Origin: Sphaerotilus mobilis
GTDB lineage: Bacteria > Pseudomonadota > Gammaproteobacteria > Burkholderiales > Burkholderiaceae_C
Direction: 5' to 3'
Length of the DNA: 64,000 nt
NCBI RefSeq assembly: GCF_004216565.1
Contig: NZ_SGWV01000008.1
Coordinates: forward strand, 558,001 to 622,000
Shown: one piece after another, positions 32,300 to 40,393 of the stretch
Position numbering within the stretch: the first letter of the stretch is position 1
Layout: the number at the start of each line of letters is the position of its first letter
Translations under genes and position numbers: made by a program
The notes under the pieces: model-generated
The model's database searches: none
Told to the model about the DNA's origin: nothing
Seen by the model: only the letters and a program-made list of their open reading frames with translations

Positions 32300-33490
32300 T
32301 CAACGGGCGGCCGAAGCCGTGGCCGACACGGGCAAGGCTGCGGCCGGCGCGCCGGGGCGCTTCGGATCGATGTAGCGCACCACCTTCTGGCCCGGCGTCA
32401 GCACATGCAGGCCGGCGGTGACGATCTCCTGGCCCGCCTGCAGGCCCTCGGTCACCACGACGTGGTTGCCATCGGGCGTGCCGGTGACGACCGGCACCGG
32501 CTGGACCGACATGGCCGCCGCGTCCAGCACCCAGACGACGCTGCGGCCGCCCTGCTCGGCCACCGCGCTCAGCGGCAGCCGACGCACGTCCTCGCGCGCC
32601 GGGCGACCCAGGCTGACGGTGGCGGTTTGGCCCAGGCGGACCTCGCTGGCATCCTTGCCCAGGCTGGCCTTGGCCAGAAAGGTGCGGCCAACCGGGTCGG
32701 CGGCTGCGGCCACTTCACGCAGCGTGGCCGACAGCGCCTGGCCTTCGGCGCCCCACAGGGTGACGCGCAAGGCGCCCGCCTTGCCGAGCAGGCCGCGCAA
32801 GGCACCGATCTGGTCTTCCGGGACCTGGAAGGCGACGTCGCGCGGACCATCCTGCGCCAAGCGAACGACCGGCGTGCCGGCCCCAAGCACGGCGCCGGGC
32901 TCGGCTTCGACAGCGGTCACCACGCCCGACACATCGGCCAGCAGCTTGCTGTAGCGGGCCTGGTTGCCCTGCACCGCCGCTTGCGCGCGGGCCTGTTCCA
33001 GCGTGGCCTGCGCAGCGCGCACCGTGTTCTGGCGCCGTTCCAGCTCGGCGGTGCTGATGTAGCCCTGCGCGTGCAGGTCCTCGAAGCGCTTGACGTCGGA
33101 CGCCGCCTGTTCGGCGTTGACCTGTGCAGCGCGCACCGCCGCTTGAGCGGCTTCGGCGCCCAGGCCCAGGTCGGCAACGTCCAGTTCGGCCAGCAACTGC
33201 CCCTTGCGGACCGCCTGGCCCAGTTCGACCGGCCGGCTCGTCAGCTTGCCGGCGACCCGGAAGCCCAGCCGCGACTCGGTCCGGGCGCGGATCTCGGCTG
33301 CATAGACGGCCTCGCCGCCGGCCACGTCGCGCCCGACCACCATCGTGCGCACCGCGCGCAGCGGCTCGGGTGCGGCCTCCTGCTTCGAACAGCCTGCCAG
33401 CCCGGCCGACAGGAGGATCGCGCCGGCACCGGCGATCAGGGAAATCCGCCGGATCGACGGCAGAAACAGGGTGGCTGGACGTGCGCGCAT
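32300..33490 (-). CDS. RND efflux periplasmic adaptor, lipoprotein
   Basis: Membrane-fusion protein of 396 aa that bridges the RND permease and an outer-membrane channel. The signal peptide ends in a lipobox LLSAGLAGC, with C34 as the lipidated residue. Next come a barrel-sandwich hybrid domain (ESRLGFRVAGKLTSRPVELGQ), an alpha-helical hairpin (AAQAAVRAAQVNAEQAASDVKRFEDL to about 170), the second half of the lipoyl domain (VSGVVTAVEAEPGAVL) and a beta-barrel plus membrane-proximal domain. It is first in a two-gene operon with the permease. A 14-bp palindrome typical of TetR-family operators lies 39 nt upstream. Confidence 0.93.
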   Translation of the reverse strand: MRARPATLFLPSIRRISLIAGAGAILLSAGLAGCSKQEAAPEPLRAVRTMVVGRDVAGGEAVYAAEIRARTESRLGFRVAGKLTSRPVELGQAVRKGQLLAELDVADLGLGAEAAQAAVRAAQVNAEQAASDVKRFEDLHAQGYISTAELERRQNTVRAAQATLEQARAQAAVQGNQARYSKLLADVSGVVTAVEAEPGAVLGAGTPVVRLAQDGPRDVAFQVPEDQIGALRGLLGKAGALRVTLWGAEGQALSATLREVAAAADPVGRTFLAKASLGKDASEVRLGQTATVSLGRPAREDVRRLPLSAVAEQGGRSVVWVLDAAAMSVQPVPVVTGTPDGNHVVVTEGLQAGQEIVTAGLHVLTPGQKVVRYIDPKRPGAPAAALPVSATASAAR

Positions 33491-33528
33491 GGAAACCTCT
33501 GAGTCGCTGGTTGGCGTGTTCGTTACTG

Positions 33529-33542
33529 ACTGACCGGTCAGT
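33529..33542. promoter_or_regulatory. TetR-type operator upstream of the efflux operon
   Basis: ACTGACCGGTCAGT is a perfect 14-bp palindrome, 39-52 nt before the adaptor start and extended upstream by a further ACTG. This is a typical form of operator for TetR-family repressors of RND pumps. No tetR gene lies next to it in this window. Confidence 0.6.
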
Positions 33543-33641
33543 ATCCTACGGTCGCGCTTGGGTTCGTGTCAAACCACACGGCAGAAGGGCCCAAGCGTCG
33601 CATCCGCGCACCGCCGACGCCCTCGCATAATCCGCGCCGCC

Positions 33642-34511
33642 ATGAGCCTGAGCCCGATCGCCGTCACGCAGGACCGTCAGGTCCAGCACTACGAAAACTT
33701 CCCCGTCGCCTCCTGGCTCTGCCCGCCGGCCTTGCGCCCGCCCATCGTGGCGATCTACCAGGTCGCCCGCACGGCAGACGACCTGGCCGACGAGGGCGAG
33801 GCGACAGCGGCGCAGCGCCTGGCCGATCTGGCGGCCTTCCGCGCCGAGTTGCGCATCACCTATGCCACCGGTGCTGCGCCGGCCGATGCACGCTGGCCGC
33901 AGGTCTGGACGCCGCTGGCCGCACAGATCCGCCAGCACGCCCTGCCGCAAGGCCTGCTTGAAGCCCTGCTCGATGCCTTCGAGCACGATGTGCGCGAGCC
34001 GCGTCACGCCAGCCGCGCTTCGCTGCTGGCGTACTGCGCCAACTCCGCCAACCCGATCGGCCGATTGCTGCTGCATCTGTACGGCGTCAACGACCCGGCT
34101 GCGCTGCGCCAGTCCGACGCGGTCTGCAGTGCCCTGCAACTGATCAACTTCTGGCAGGACTTGCGCACCGACCTGCCACGTGGCCGGCGCTACTTGCCGT
34201 TGGACGAATGCGCCGCCCTCGGCTTTGACCCGGACGCTGCGCCCGCCGTTTGGCACGAACCCGGCGCACAGGCCAGCGCCGCCGCGCTGCTCAGCAGCTT
34301 GATCGATTGGACCCGCGGCCTGATGCAAGAAGGCGCGCCGCTCGTCCATCGCCTGCCCGGCCGGGTCGGCTGGGAACTGCGGCTGGTGGTGCAAGGCGGC
34401 CTGTGTGTGCTTGACCAGGTCGAGGCGCTCGGCCCGCAGGTCCTGTGGACGCGGCCCCGGCTGCGACCCTGGCACGCCCCACGCATCCTGTGGCGAGCGT
34501 GGCGGATGTGA
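33642..34511 (+). CDS. hpnC: Squalene synthase HpnC (hydroxysqualene-forming step)
   Basis: Trans-isoprenyl diphosphate synthase of 289 aa. In the bacterial three-enzyme route HpnD makes presqualene diphosphate, HpnC converts it to hydroxysqualene and HpnE reduces that to squalene. The two Asp-rich regions are ARTADDLADE (42-51) and INFWQDLRTDLPRGRRYLP; the second has diverged towards the HpnC form. ATG at 33642 sits 10 nt after CATAAT with no clear Shine-Dalgarno. Upstream in-frame codons lack family character. It is first of three co-oriented genes. Confidence 0.93.
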   Translation: MSLSPIAVTQDRQVQHYENFPVASWLCPPALRPPIVAIYQVARTADDLADEGEATAAQRLADLAAFRAELRITYATGAAPADARWPQVWTPLAAQIRQHALPQGLLEALLDAFEHDVREPRHASRASLLAYCANSANPIGRLLLHLYGVNDPAALRQSDAVCSALQLINFWQDLRTDLPRGRRYLPLDECAALGFDPDAAPAVWHEPGAQASAAALLSSLIDWTRGLMQEGAPLVHRLPGRVGWELRLVVQGGLCVLDQVEALGPQVLWTRPRLRPWHAPRILWRAWRM

Positions 34512-34567
34512 GACCGCTGCGTGTCCGGGTCTGAAAAACCGCACCGGCACCACGACAATCCCGCCCC

Positions 34568-35404
34568 ATGACGCCCGAACAGTACGTGCAGGAGAAGGCC
34601 GCCGCGAGCGGCTCGAGCTTCTACTACGCCTTCCTCTTCCTGCCGCCGCCACGCCGCGCGGCCATCACCGCCTTCTACGCCTTCTGCCGCGAGGTCGACG
34701 ACGTGGTCGACGAGGTCCAGGACCTCGGCGTCGCGGCCCAGAAGCTCGCCTGGTGGCGCCAGGAAGTCGCGCAGGCCTACAACGGTCAGCCGCACCACCC
34801 GGCGATGAAGGCGCTGATGCCGCATGTGGCCGCCTACGACATCCGGGCAGAGCATCTGCTGGCCGTCATCGACGGCTGCGAGATGGACCTGCAGCAGTCG
34901 CGCTACCTCGACTACGCCGGCCTGCAGCGCTACTGCCACCTGGTCGCGGGCGTGGTCGGCGAGGTCGCCTCGGGCATCTTCGGGCGCAGCCAGGCCGTGA
35001 CCATCGAGTACGCCCACCGGCTCGGGCTGGCCTTCCAGCTCACCAACATCATCCGCGACGTCGGTGACGACGCCCGCCGGGGCCGGATCTACCTGCCGGT
35101 GTCCGAACTGCAGCAGTTCGACGTCAAGGCCCATGAGGTGCTCAAGCGCGTCTACAGCGAACGCTTCACCGCCCTGATGCGCTTCCAGGCCGAACGCGCC
35201 CAGCGCTGCTACGACGAGGCCCTGGCGCTGCTGCCCGAGGTCGACCGGCGCAGCCAGAAGCCCGGCCTGATGATGGCCAACATCTACCGCACGCTGCTGA
35301 CCGAGATCGAGGCCGGCGGCTTCCAGGTGCTGCACCAGCGCATCTCGCTGACGCCGGTGCGCAAGCTCTGGATCGCGGCGCGGACCAACTGGCGTGGCCG
35401 CTGA
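34568..35404 (+). CDS. hpnD: Presqualene diphosphate synthase HpnD
   Basis: Squalene/phytoene synthase-family enzyme of 278 aa that condenses two farnesyl diphosphates to presqualene diphosphate. Both substrate-binding Asp motifs are intact: REVDDVVDE (41-49) and NIIRDVGDDARRGRIYLP near 160-177. The N-terminal SSFYYAFLFLPPPRRAAI is typical. ATG at 34568 follows GACAAT by 8 nt. It lies between hpnC and hpnE. Confidence 0.94.
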   Translation: MTPEQYVQEKAAASGSSFYYAFLFLPPPRRAAITAFYAFCREVDDVVDEVQDLGVAAQKLAWWRQEVAQAYNGQPHHPAMKALMPHVAAYDIRAEHLLAVIDGCEMDLQQSRYLDYAGLQRYCHLVAGVVGEVASGIFGRSQAVTIEYAHRLGLAFQLTNIIRDVGDDARRGRIYLPVSELQQFDVKAHEVLKRVYSERFTALMRFQAERAQRCYDEALALLPEVDRRSQKPGLMMANIYRTLLTEIEAGGFQVLHQRISLTPVRKLWIAARTNWRGR

Positions 35405-35417
35405 GCCTGCGCAGGGC

Positions 35418-36701
35418 ATGGGTTCGCCGCGCCGCATCGCCGTCGTCGGCGGTGGCTGGGCGGGGCTGGCTGCGGCGGTCGAAGCGACATCCCGGGGCCA
35501 TGCCGTCACGCTGATCGAGATGGCCCCGCAACTGGGCGGCCGCGCCCGCAGCCTGGCTGCCGAAGCGGGCCACGCACGGCTCGACAACGGCCAGCACATC
35601 CTGATCGGCGCCTACGTCGCCACGCTGGCACTGATGCGCCGCGTCGGGGTCGATCCGGACACCGTCTTGCTGCGCATGCCGCTCACGCTGGTCGACGCCA
35701 GCGGCCAAGGTCTGCGGCTCGGCCGTGGCCCTGTGCTGCTGGCCTTCACCCGCGCCGTCTGGGCCATGGGCCACTGGCGCTGGCGCGAACGGCTGGCGCT
35801 GTCCAACGCCGCGCTCGGCTGGCTGCTCAAGGGCTTCCGCTGCGACGACCGCTGGACGGTCGCCCTGCTGACGCAGTCCCTGCCCGAGCGCGTGCGCCGC
35901 GAGTTCATCGACCCGCTCTGCGTGGCCGCCCTCAACACTCCCGCCCGCGACGCCAGCGCGGCGGTCTTCTTGCGCGTGCTGCGCGACGCCTTGTTCGCCG
36001 GCCCGGGCTCCAGCGACCTGCTGGTGCCCCGTCGCCCGCTGGCCGAGTTGCTGCCTGAGCCAGCCGCCGCCTGGCTGAAGGCAAACGGCGCAGACCTGCG
36101 GCTGGGTCGACGGGCTCAGTCCCTGAGCCACCGGCCCGATGGCCGCGCTGGCTGGTCGCTCGATGACGAACCTTTCGACCAGGTGGTGCTGGCCTGCAGC
36201 GCCAGCGAGGCCGCCCGCTTGACCGCGACGATCGCCCCGGACTGGTCGCAGCGCGCCGCCGCCTTCGGCTACGAACCGATCATCACCGCCTACATCCAGG
36301 CCGACGGCGCCCGCCTGGCCGCACCGATGGTCGCCCTGCCGGAAGGGCCGATGGCACCGGCCCAGTTCGCCTTCGACCACGGCGCGCTGGGCGCCCAACC
36401 GGGCCGCTTCGCCTACGTCATCAGCGGCGCCGCCACCTGGGTCGAACGCGGCCTGGATACCACCGCCGCCGCCGCCCTCGCCCAGGCCCGCGCATCGCTG
36501 CGCGATGTCGCACCCGAGCAGGTTCGCCTGATCAAGCTCGTGGCCGAAAAGCGCGCCACCTTCCTCTGCCTGCCCGGCCTGCAACGCCCACCCACACACA
36601 TCGCTCCCGCCCTGACCGCCGCCGGCGACCACATCGACGGCCCCTACCCCGCCACGCTGGAAGGCGCGGTGCGATCGGGCTTGGCGGCGGTGGTGGGCTG
36701 A
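35418..36701 (+). CDS. hpnE: Hydroxysqualene dehydroxylase HpnE
   Basis: FAD-dependent amine-oxidase/phytoene-desaturase-fold enzyme of 427 aa that completes squalene synthesis. The N-terminal dinucleotide-binding motif RIAVVGGGWAGLAAAVEA is followed by GGRARS and the LDNGQHILIGAY segment; the C-terminal FAD motif is in DHIDGPYPATLEGAVRSG. I prefer ATG at 35418, 13 nt after hpnD; GTG at 35394, overlapping the hpnD end by 11 nt, is an alternative that adds 8 residues. Whether the squalene goes to hopanoids or other triterpenoids cannot be decided here, as no cyclase gene is present. Confidence 0.92.
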   Translation: MGSPRRIAVVGGGWAGLAAAVEATSRGHAVTLIEMAPQLGGRARSLAAEAGHARLDNGQHILIGAYVATLALMRRVGVDPDTVLLRMPLTLVDASGQGLRLGRGPVLLAFTRAVWAMGHWRWRERLALSNAALGWLLKGFRCDDRWTVALLTQSLPERVRREFIDPLCVAALNTPARDASAAVFLRVLRDALFAGPGSSDLLVPRRPLAELLPEPAAAWLKANGADLRLGRRAQSLSHRPDGRAGWSLDDEPFDQVVLACSASEAARLTATIAPDWSQRAAAFGYEPIITAYIQADGARLAAPMVALPEGPMAPAQFAFDHGALGAQPGRFAYVISGAATWVERGLDTTAAAALAQARASLRDVAPEQVRLIKLVAEKRATFLCLPGLQRPPTHIAPALTAAGDHIDGPYPATLEGAVRSGLAAVVG

Positions 36702-36742
36702 TCGGCCCTGAACGGGCAGACGAACGCATCCCATCAACGACA

Positions 36743-36763
36743 AAGCCGGCACAAGGCCGGCTT
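36743..36763. terminator. Bidirectional hairpin between hpnE and sodB
   Basis: The 8-bp stem AAGCCGGC / GCCGGCTT with a 5-nt loop lies in the convergent gap of 111 nt. Neither side has a strong T-run; TTTGTC on the reverse side is the better one, suiting sodB. Confidence 0.55.
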
Positions 36764-36812
36764 CATGTTGCGCATCGACCGGCCGCGATGGCGGCCGGCT
36801 CGGGCGTGTCGA

Positions 36813-37394
36813 TCAGGCGAAGTTGGCTTCGGCGAACGACCAGTTGACGAGGTTGTTCAGGAAGGTCTCGACGAACTTCGGGCGCGCATTGCGGTAGTCG
36901 ATGTAGTAGGCGTGTTCCCACACGTCGATGGTCAGCAGGGCCTTGTCGGCCGTCGTCAGCGGGGTGCCGGCGGCGCCCATGTTGACGATGTCGACGCTGC
37001 CGTCGGCCTTCTTGACCAGCCAGGTCCAGCCCGAGCCGAAGTTGCCGACCGCGCTCTTGGTGAAGGCTTCCTTGAAGGCCGCGTAGCTGCCCCACTTGGC
37101 GTTGATCGCCGCTGCCAGCGCGCCGCTCGGCTCGCCACCGCCGTTGGGCTTCAGGCAGTTCCAGAAGAAGGTGTGGTTCCAGATCTGGGCCGAGTTGTTG
37201 TAGATGCCGCCGCTGGACTTGCGCACGATGTCTTCGAGCGACAGGGCCTCGAACTCGGTGCCCGGGATCAGGTTGTTCAGGTTGGTGACGTAGGCCTGAT
37301 GGTGCTTGCCGTGGTGGTATTCGAAGGTTTCCTTCGACAGGTGGGGCGCGAGCGCGTCGATCGCGAACGGCAGGGCGGGCAGCGTGTGTTGCAT
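36813..37394 (-). CDS. sodB: Superoxide dismutase, Fe type
   Basis: Cytoplasmic superoxide dismutase of 193 aa. The four metal ligands are H27 (YHHGKHH), H74 (IWNHTFFW), D157 and H161 ([14 protein letters not shown]). [15 protein letters not shown] and FGSGWTWL favour the iron form, although cambialistic activity cannot be excluded. ATG at 37394 gives [20 protein letters not shown], the standard N-terminus; upstream in-frame residues are not conserved. It lies 129 nt downstream of xseA on the same strand. Confidence 0.96.
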   Translation of the reverse strand: MQHTLPALPFAIDALAPHLSKETFEYHHGKHHQAYVTNLNNLIPGTEFEALSLEDIVRKSSGGIYNNSAQIWNHTFFWNCLKPNGGGEPSGALAAAINAKWGSYAAFKEAFTKSAVGNFGSGWTWLVKKADGSVDIVNMGAAGTPLTTADKALLTIDVWEHAYYIDYRNARPKFVETFLNNLVNWSFAEANFA

Positions 37395-37523
37395 GGTCGA
37401 GTCCTCTGGAGGTGTTGGTGGAAACCGGGTCGCTGGTGCGGGATCAGGGTCGTCGACAGACCCGGGCAGGTCGCCGCACCGCAACAAAAATCATTGTAGG
37501 CAAGGGCTCCCGGCCCTGCCGTG

Positions 37524-38834
37524 TCAGGGCCGGGGCTCGGTCCGCTCGATGTGGTCGACGCTGGCCTGGATGCGGCCGTCGGCCAGCACCGCATCGATGC
37601 GCTGTCCCGGCGCGAGCTGGTTGACGCTGGTCAGCGCGCGGCCCTGTTCGTCGCTGAGCCAGGCGTAGCCACGTTGCAGCACACGGGTCGGGTCCAGCGC
37701 GGCATGTCGGGCCGCAAGCAGGGCCAGCCGTTCGTGCTGTCGCCGCAGCGTCTGCCGGCCTGCATCCAGAAGTCGCCCTTGCAGGCGTTCGAGCCGATGG
37801 GCATGCAGCGTCGCGGCACGTTGCAGCGACTGCTCGTGGCGCTGCGCCAGCAGGCCCAGCCGCTGGCGGTGTCGATGCACGACATCGGCCGGACGGGCCA
37901 GCCGCAGGGCGAGGTGGTCGAGCCGCTGCGCGTCGCGGTCCAGCCGCTGGCCGATGCGGTGGCTCATCCAACGAGCCAGGTCAGCCAGAGCCGCAAGCGC
38001 CTCGTCGCGCAGCGGCGCCGCCAGTTCGGCGGCGGCGGTCGGCGTGGGCGCACGCAGGTCGGCGACAAAGTCGGCCAGCGTGAAGTCGCTCTCGTGCCCG
38101 ACGCCGCTGATGACGGGGATGGGCGAGGCCGCGATCGCGCGCACCACCTGTTCGTCGTTGAAGGCCCAGAGGTCCTCCAGCGAGCCCCCGCCGCGCACGA
38201 CCAGCAGGGTGTCGACCTCCCCGCGCTGGCCGGCCACCTGGATCGCCTGGACCAGTTGCGCGGGTGCCTCGACGCCTTGCACGCTGGCCGGGTAGATGCG
38301 CAAGGCGACATGCGGCGAACGACGCCGCAGCGCCGTCACTACGTCGCGCAGGGCCGCTGCCGCCAGCGAGGTGACCACGCCCAGCGCACGAGGATGGCGC
38401 GCCACCTCGCGCTTGCGGGCGGCGTCGAACAGGCCTTCGGCTTCCAGCTTCGCCTTGAGTCGCAGGAACTGCTCCATCAAGGCGCCGGCGCCGGCCGGGC
38501 GCATCGCCTCGACGATCAGTTGCAGCTCGCCGCGGGCTTCGTAGACCGCGAGCTTGCCGCGCAGTTCGACCTGCAGGCCGTCGCGCGGGGCGAAGTCCAG
38601 CATCGAGGCCGCACGCCGGAACATCGCGCAGCGCAGGCCGGCCTGGCCGTCGCCCGATTTGAGGTTGAAGTAGCAGTGGCCGCTGGCCGCCCGGCTGAAT
38701 CCGGCGAGTTCGCCACGCACGGCGACGGCACCAAATCGGGTCTGCAAGGCGTCACCCACCGCCTGGACCAGTGCGGCGACGTCCCAGACCAGCGTGCGGG
38801 CGTTCGATTCTTGAGAAAAGGGTGGCCTGGACAT
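37524..38834 (-). CDS. xseA: Exodeoxyribonuclease VII large subunit
   Basis: Catalytic subunit of single-strand-specific exonuclease VII, 436 aa. An OB-fold domain (VRGELAGFSRAASGHCYFNLK) leads into the catalytic core with GVVTSLAAAALRDV, VRGGGSLEDLWAFNDEQVVRAI and the SGVGHESDFTLADFVADLRAPTPTAAAEL signature. A long Arg/Leu/His-rich coiled coil (about 275-375) follows, and the tail contains LQRGYAWLSDEQG. ATG at 38834 (MSRPPFSQES) is preferred; a start 29 codons upstream is possible but not family-like. The xseB small subunit is not in the window. Confidence 0.95.
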   Translation of the reverse strand: MSRPPFSQESNARTLVWDVAALVQAVGDALQTRFGAVAVRGELAGFSRAASGHCYFNLKSGDGQAGLRCAMFRRAASMLDFAPRDGLQVELRGKLAVYEARGELQLIVEAMRPAGAGALMEQFLRLKAKLEAEGLFDAARKREVARHPRALGVVTSLAAAALRDVVTALRRRSPHVALRIYPASVQGVEAPAQLVQAIQVAGQRGEVDTLLVVRGGGSLEDLWAFNDEQVVRAIAASPIPVISGVGHESDFTLADFVADLRAPTPTAAAELAAPLRDEALAALADLARWMSHRIGQRLDRDAQRLDHLALRLARPADVVHRHRQRLGLLAQRHEQSLQRAATLHAHRLERLQGRLLDAGRQTLRRQHERLALLAARHAALDPTRVLQRGYAWLSDEQGRALTSVNQLAPGQRIDAVLADGRIQASVDHIERTEPRP

Positions 38835-39350
38835 GGTTTCAACAGGCCCCGAAGCGGTGCGTCTGAGGCAGGTCATCCACAGAGCGGCTGACCTGTGAGA
38901 GATCACACGAAACCCTGTCACAGCCCTTTAACATCCGTGCAAGTCCTTGATTCATATGATTTTTTTAGTGCCTCACGAAGAGGCAATCCAGACAAACCCA
39001 CGTGGCGACAGCGATTTAGCGCGATCCAGACCTGTTTGCCCACAAAGTTATCCACAGAAACTGGGGATGTCCACAGGCCGATGTGGCGACGGGCCGGGCG
39101 ACCTTCCAACCGGATCGCTGCGCGCACCCGAAAGCCGCCTCGGAAGGTATCGGAACCGATTGCGACAGATAACCCGACACCAGCCGCGACACGCTGGAGG
39201 CCAGCCGATCGGGCGTGGATTCGGTGGGTTCGCCAGCCTGAATGCCTGCGCTTCGGTGGGTTTCCGGGACAGCGCCTGCCGCCATAATCCCGACCGATTT
39301 GGCATCGCCCGCCGGGCGATCCAGGACGTCGATCCACACCGGGGAACCCA
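38835..39350. promoter_or_regulatory. 516-nt non-coding region between xseA and exbB
   Basis: No convincing gene lies here; the open frames are low-complexity. The region holds an AT-rich patch (38948-38966), the dyad TGCCTC-N5-GAGGCA at 38969-38985, and several DnaA-box-like nonamers on the forward strand: TCATCCACA 38873, TTGCCCACA 39036, a perfect TTATCCACA 39048, and ATGTCCACA 39067. A CATAATCCCG element occurs near 39283. It must contain the promoters of xseA and of the exbB operon. Confidence 0.6.
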
Positions 39351-39971
39351 TTGATTTCGATCATACAAGCCGCGGGCTGGCCGATCTGGCCGCTGATCCT
39401 GTGTTCCATCGCCGCGCTGGCGCTCATCATCGAGCGCTTGTCGAGCCTGCGGCCCGTGCGGGTCGCACCGGCCACCTTGCTCGACGAGGTGCTGACGATC
39501 ACGCGCCAGAGCCTGCCCAACGAGGAGGTGATCCGCAAGCTGGCCGACAACTCGGTGCTCGGGTCGGTTCTGGCCGCCGGCATCCGGGCGGCCTCGCAGG
39601 ACCATGTGCGTGACGAGACCCAGCTGCGCCAGAGCTTCGAGACGGCCGGCCGTGTCGCCGTGCATCGACTGGAGCGCTACCTCAACGCGCTCGGCACGAT
39701 CGCCTCGGCCGCGCCGCTGCTGGGCCTGTTCGGCACGGTGGTCGGCATGATCGAGATCTTCGGCGCCCAGTCGCCAACGTCGGGCACCAACCCGGAGCAG
39801 CTCGCGCACGGCATCTCGGTGGCGCTCTACAACACCGCCTTCGGGCTGATCATCGCGATCCCCTCGCTGATGTTCTACCGCTACTTCCGCGGTCGCGTCG
39901 ACGAGTTCGTGCTGCAGCTGGAAATGGCCGCCGAACGCCTGCTGCCCAATCTCCTGAGGCACGCCGCATGA
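39351..39971 (+). CDS. exbB: MotA/TolQ/ExbB-family proton channel protein
   Basis: Inner-membrane protein of 206 aa. It has three TM segments: about 8-27 (WPIWPLILCSIAALALIIER), 110-132 (ALGTIASAAPLLGLFGTVVGMI) and 155-178 (GISVALYNTAFGLIIAIPSLMF). The conserved TM2-TM3 core places it with ExbB/TolQ, which use the proton gradient to energise TonB or Tol systems together with ExbD/TolR. TTG at 39351 is the likely start, preceded by GGGGAA. It overlaps exbD by 4 nt. Position beside lpxK, kdsB and adk is usual in Burkholderiales. Confidence 0.9.
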   Translation: MISIIQAAGWPIWPLILCSIAALALIIERLSSLRPVRVAPATLLDEVLTITRQSLPNEEVIRKLADNSVLGSVLAAGIRAASQDHVRDETQLRQSFETAGRVAVHRLERYLNALGTIASAAPLLGLFGTVVGMIEIFGAQSPTSGTNPEQLAHGISVALYNTAFGLIIAIPSLMFYRYFRGRVDEFVLQLEMAAERLLPNLLRHAA

Positions 39972-40393
39972 ACTTCCGCCCGCGTCGCCCGGAGGAGCCG
40001 GAGATCAACCTGATCCCCTTCATCGACGTGCTGCTGGTGGTGCTGATCTTCCTGATGCTGTCGACCACCTATGCAAAGTACACCGAGCTGAAGGTGACCT
40101 TGCCGGTGGCCGACGCCAACCGGCTCGATGCACCGCCGCGCGAGATCGTCGTGGCGGTGTCGGCCGAGGGCCGCTACAGCGTCAACCGCCAGCCGGTCGA
40201 GGCCGGCAACCTCGAGGGCCTGATCTTCGCGATGACGCAGGCCGCGCAGGGCGACGTCAAGCGCCCCTTGATCGTCTCGGCCGATGCCGCTGCGGCCCAT
40301 CAGAGCGTGATCTTGGTGATGGACGCGGCCCGCCGCGTCGGCCTGACCCAACTGACCTTTGCGGCCCAGAACGGTCGCGGCGGCCGGCCTTGA
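39968..40393 (+). CDS. exbD: ExbD/TolR-family biopolymer transport protein
   Basis: Protein of 141 aa with a short cytoplasmic N-terminus (MNFRPRRPEEPEINLIPFIDV), one TM segment (about 17-37) carrying the essential Asp in LIPFIDVLLVVLIF, and a periplasmic domain with VTLPVADANRL and the RPLIVSADAAAAHQSVI segment. It is the partner of ExbB. The overlaps with exbB (ATGA) and lpxK (TTGA) show tight translational coupling. Confidence 0.92.
   Translation: MNFRPRRPEEPEINLIPFIDVLLVVLIFLMLSTTYAKYTELKVTLPVADANRLDAPPREIVVAVSAEGRYSVNRQPVEAGNLEGLIFAMTQAAQGDVKRPLIVSADAAAAHQSVILVMDAARRVGLTQLTFAAQNGRGGRP

Noticed and set aside
38895-39287. Small forward open frames in the xseA-exbB gap
   Set aside because: Translations are Arg/Pro-rich with no family look and cross the dyad and DnaA-like sites; treated as non-coding.
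38835-39350. Chromosomal replication origin
   Set aside because: Only one perfect DnaA box, no dnaA/dnaN/rpmH/gidA/parAB neighbours and little AT-rich unwinding sequence.
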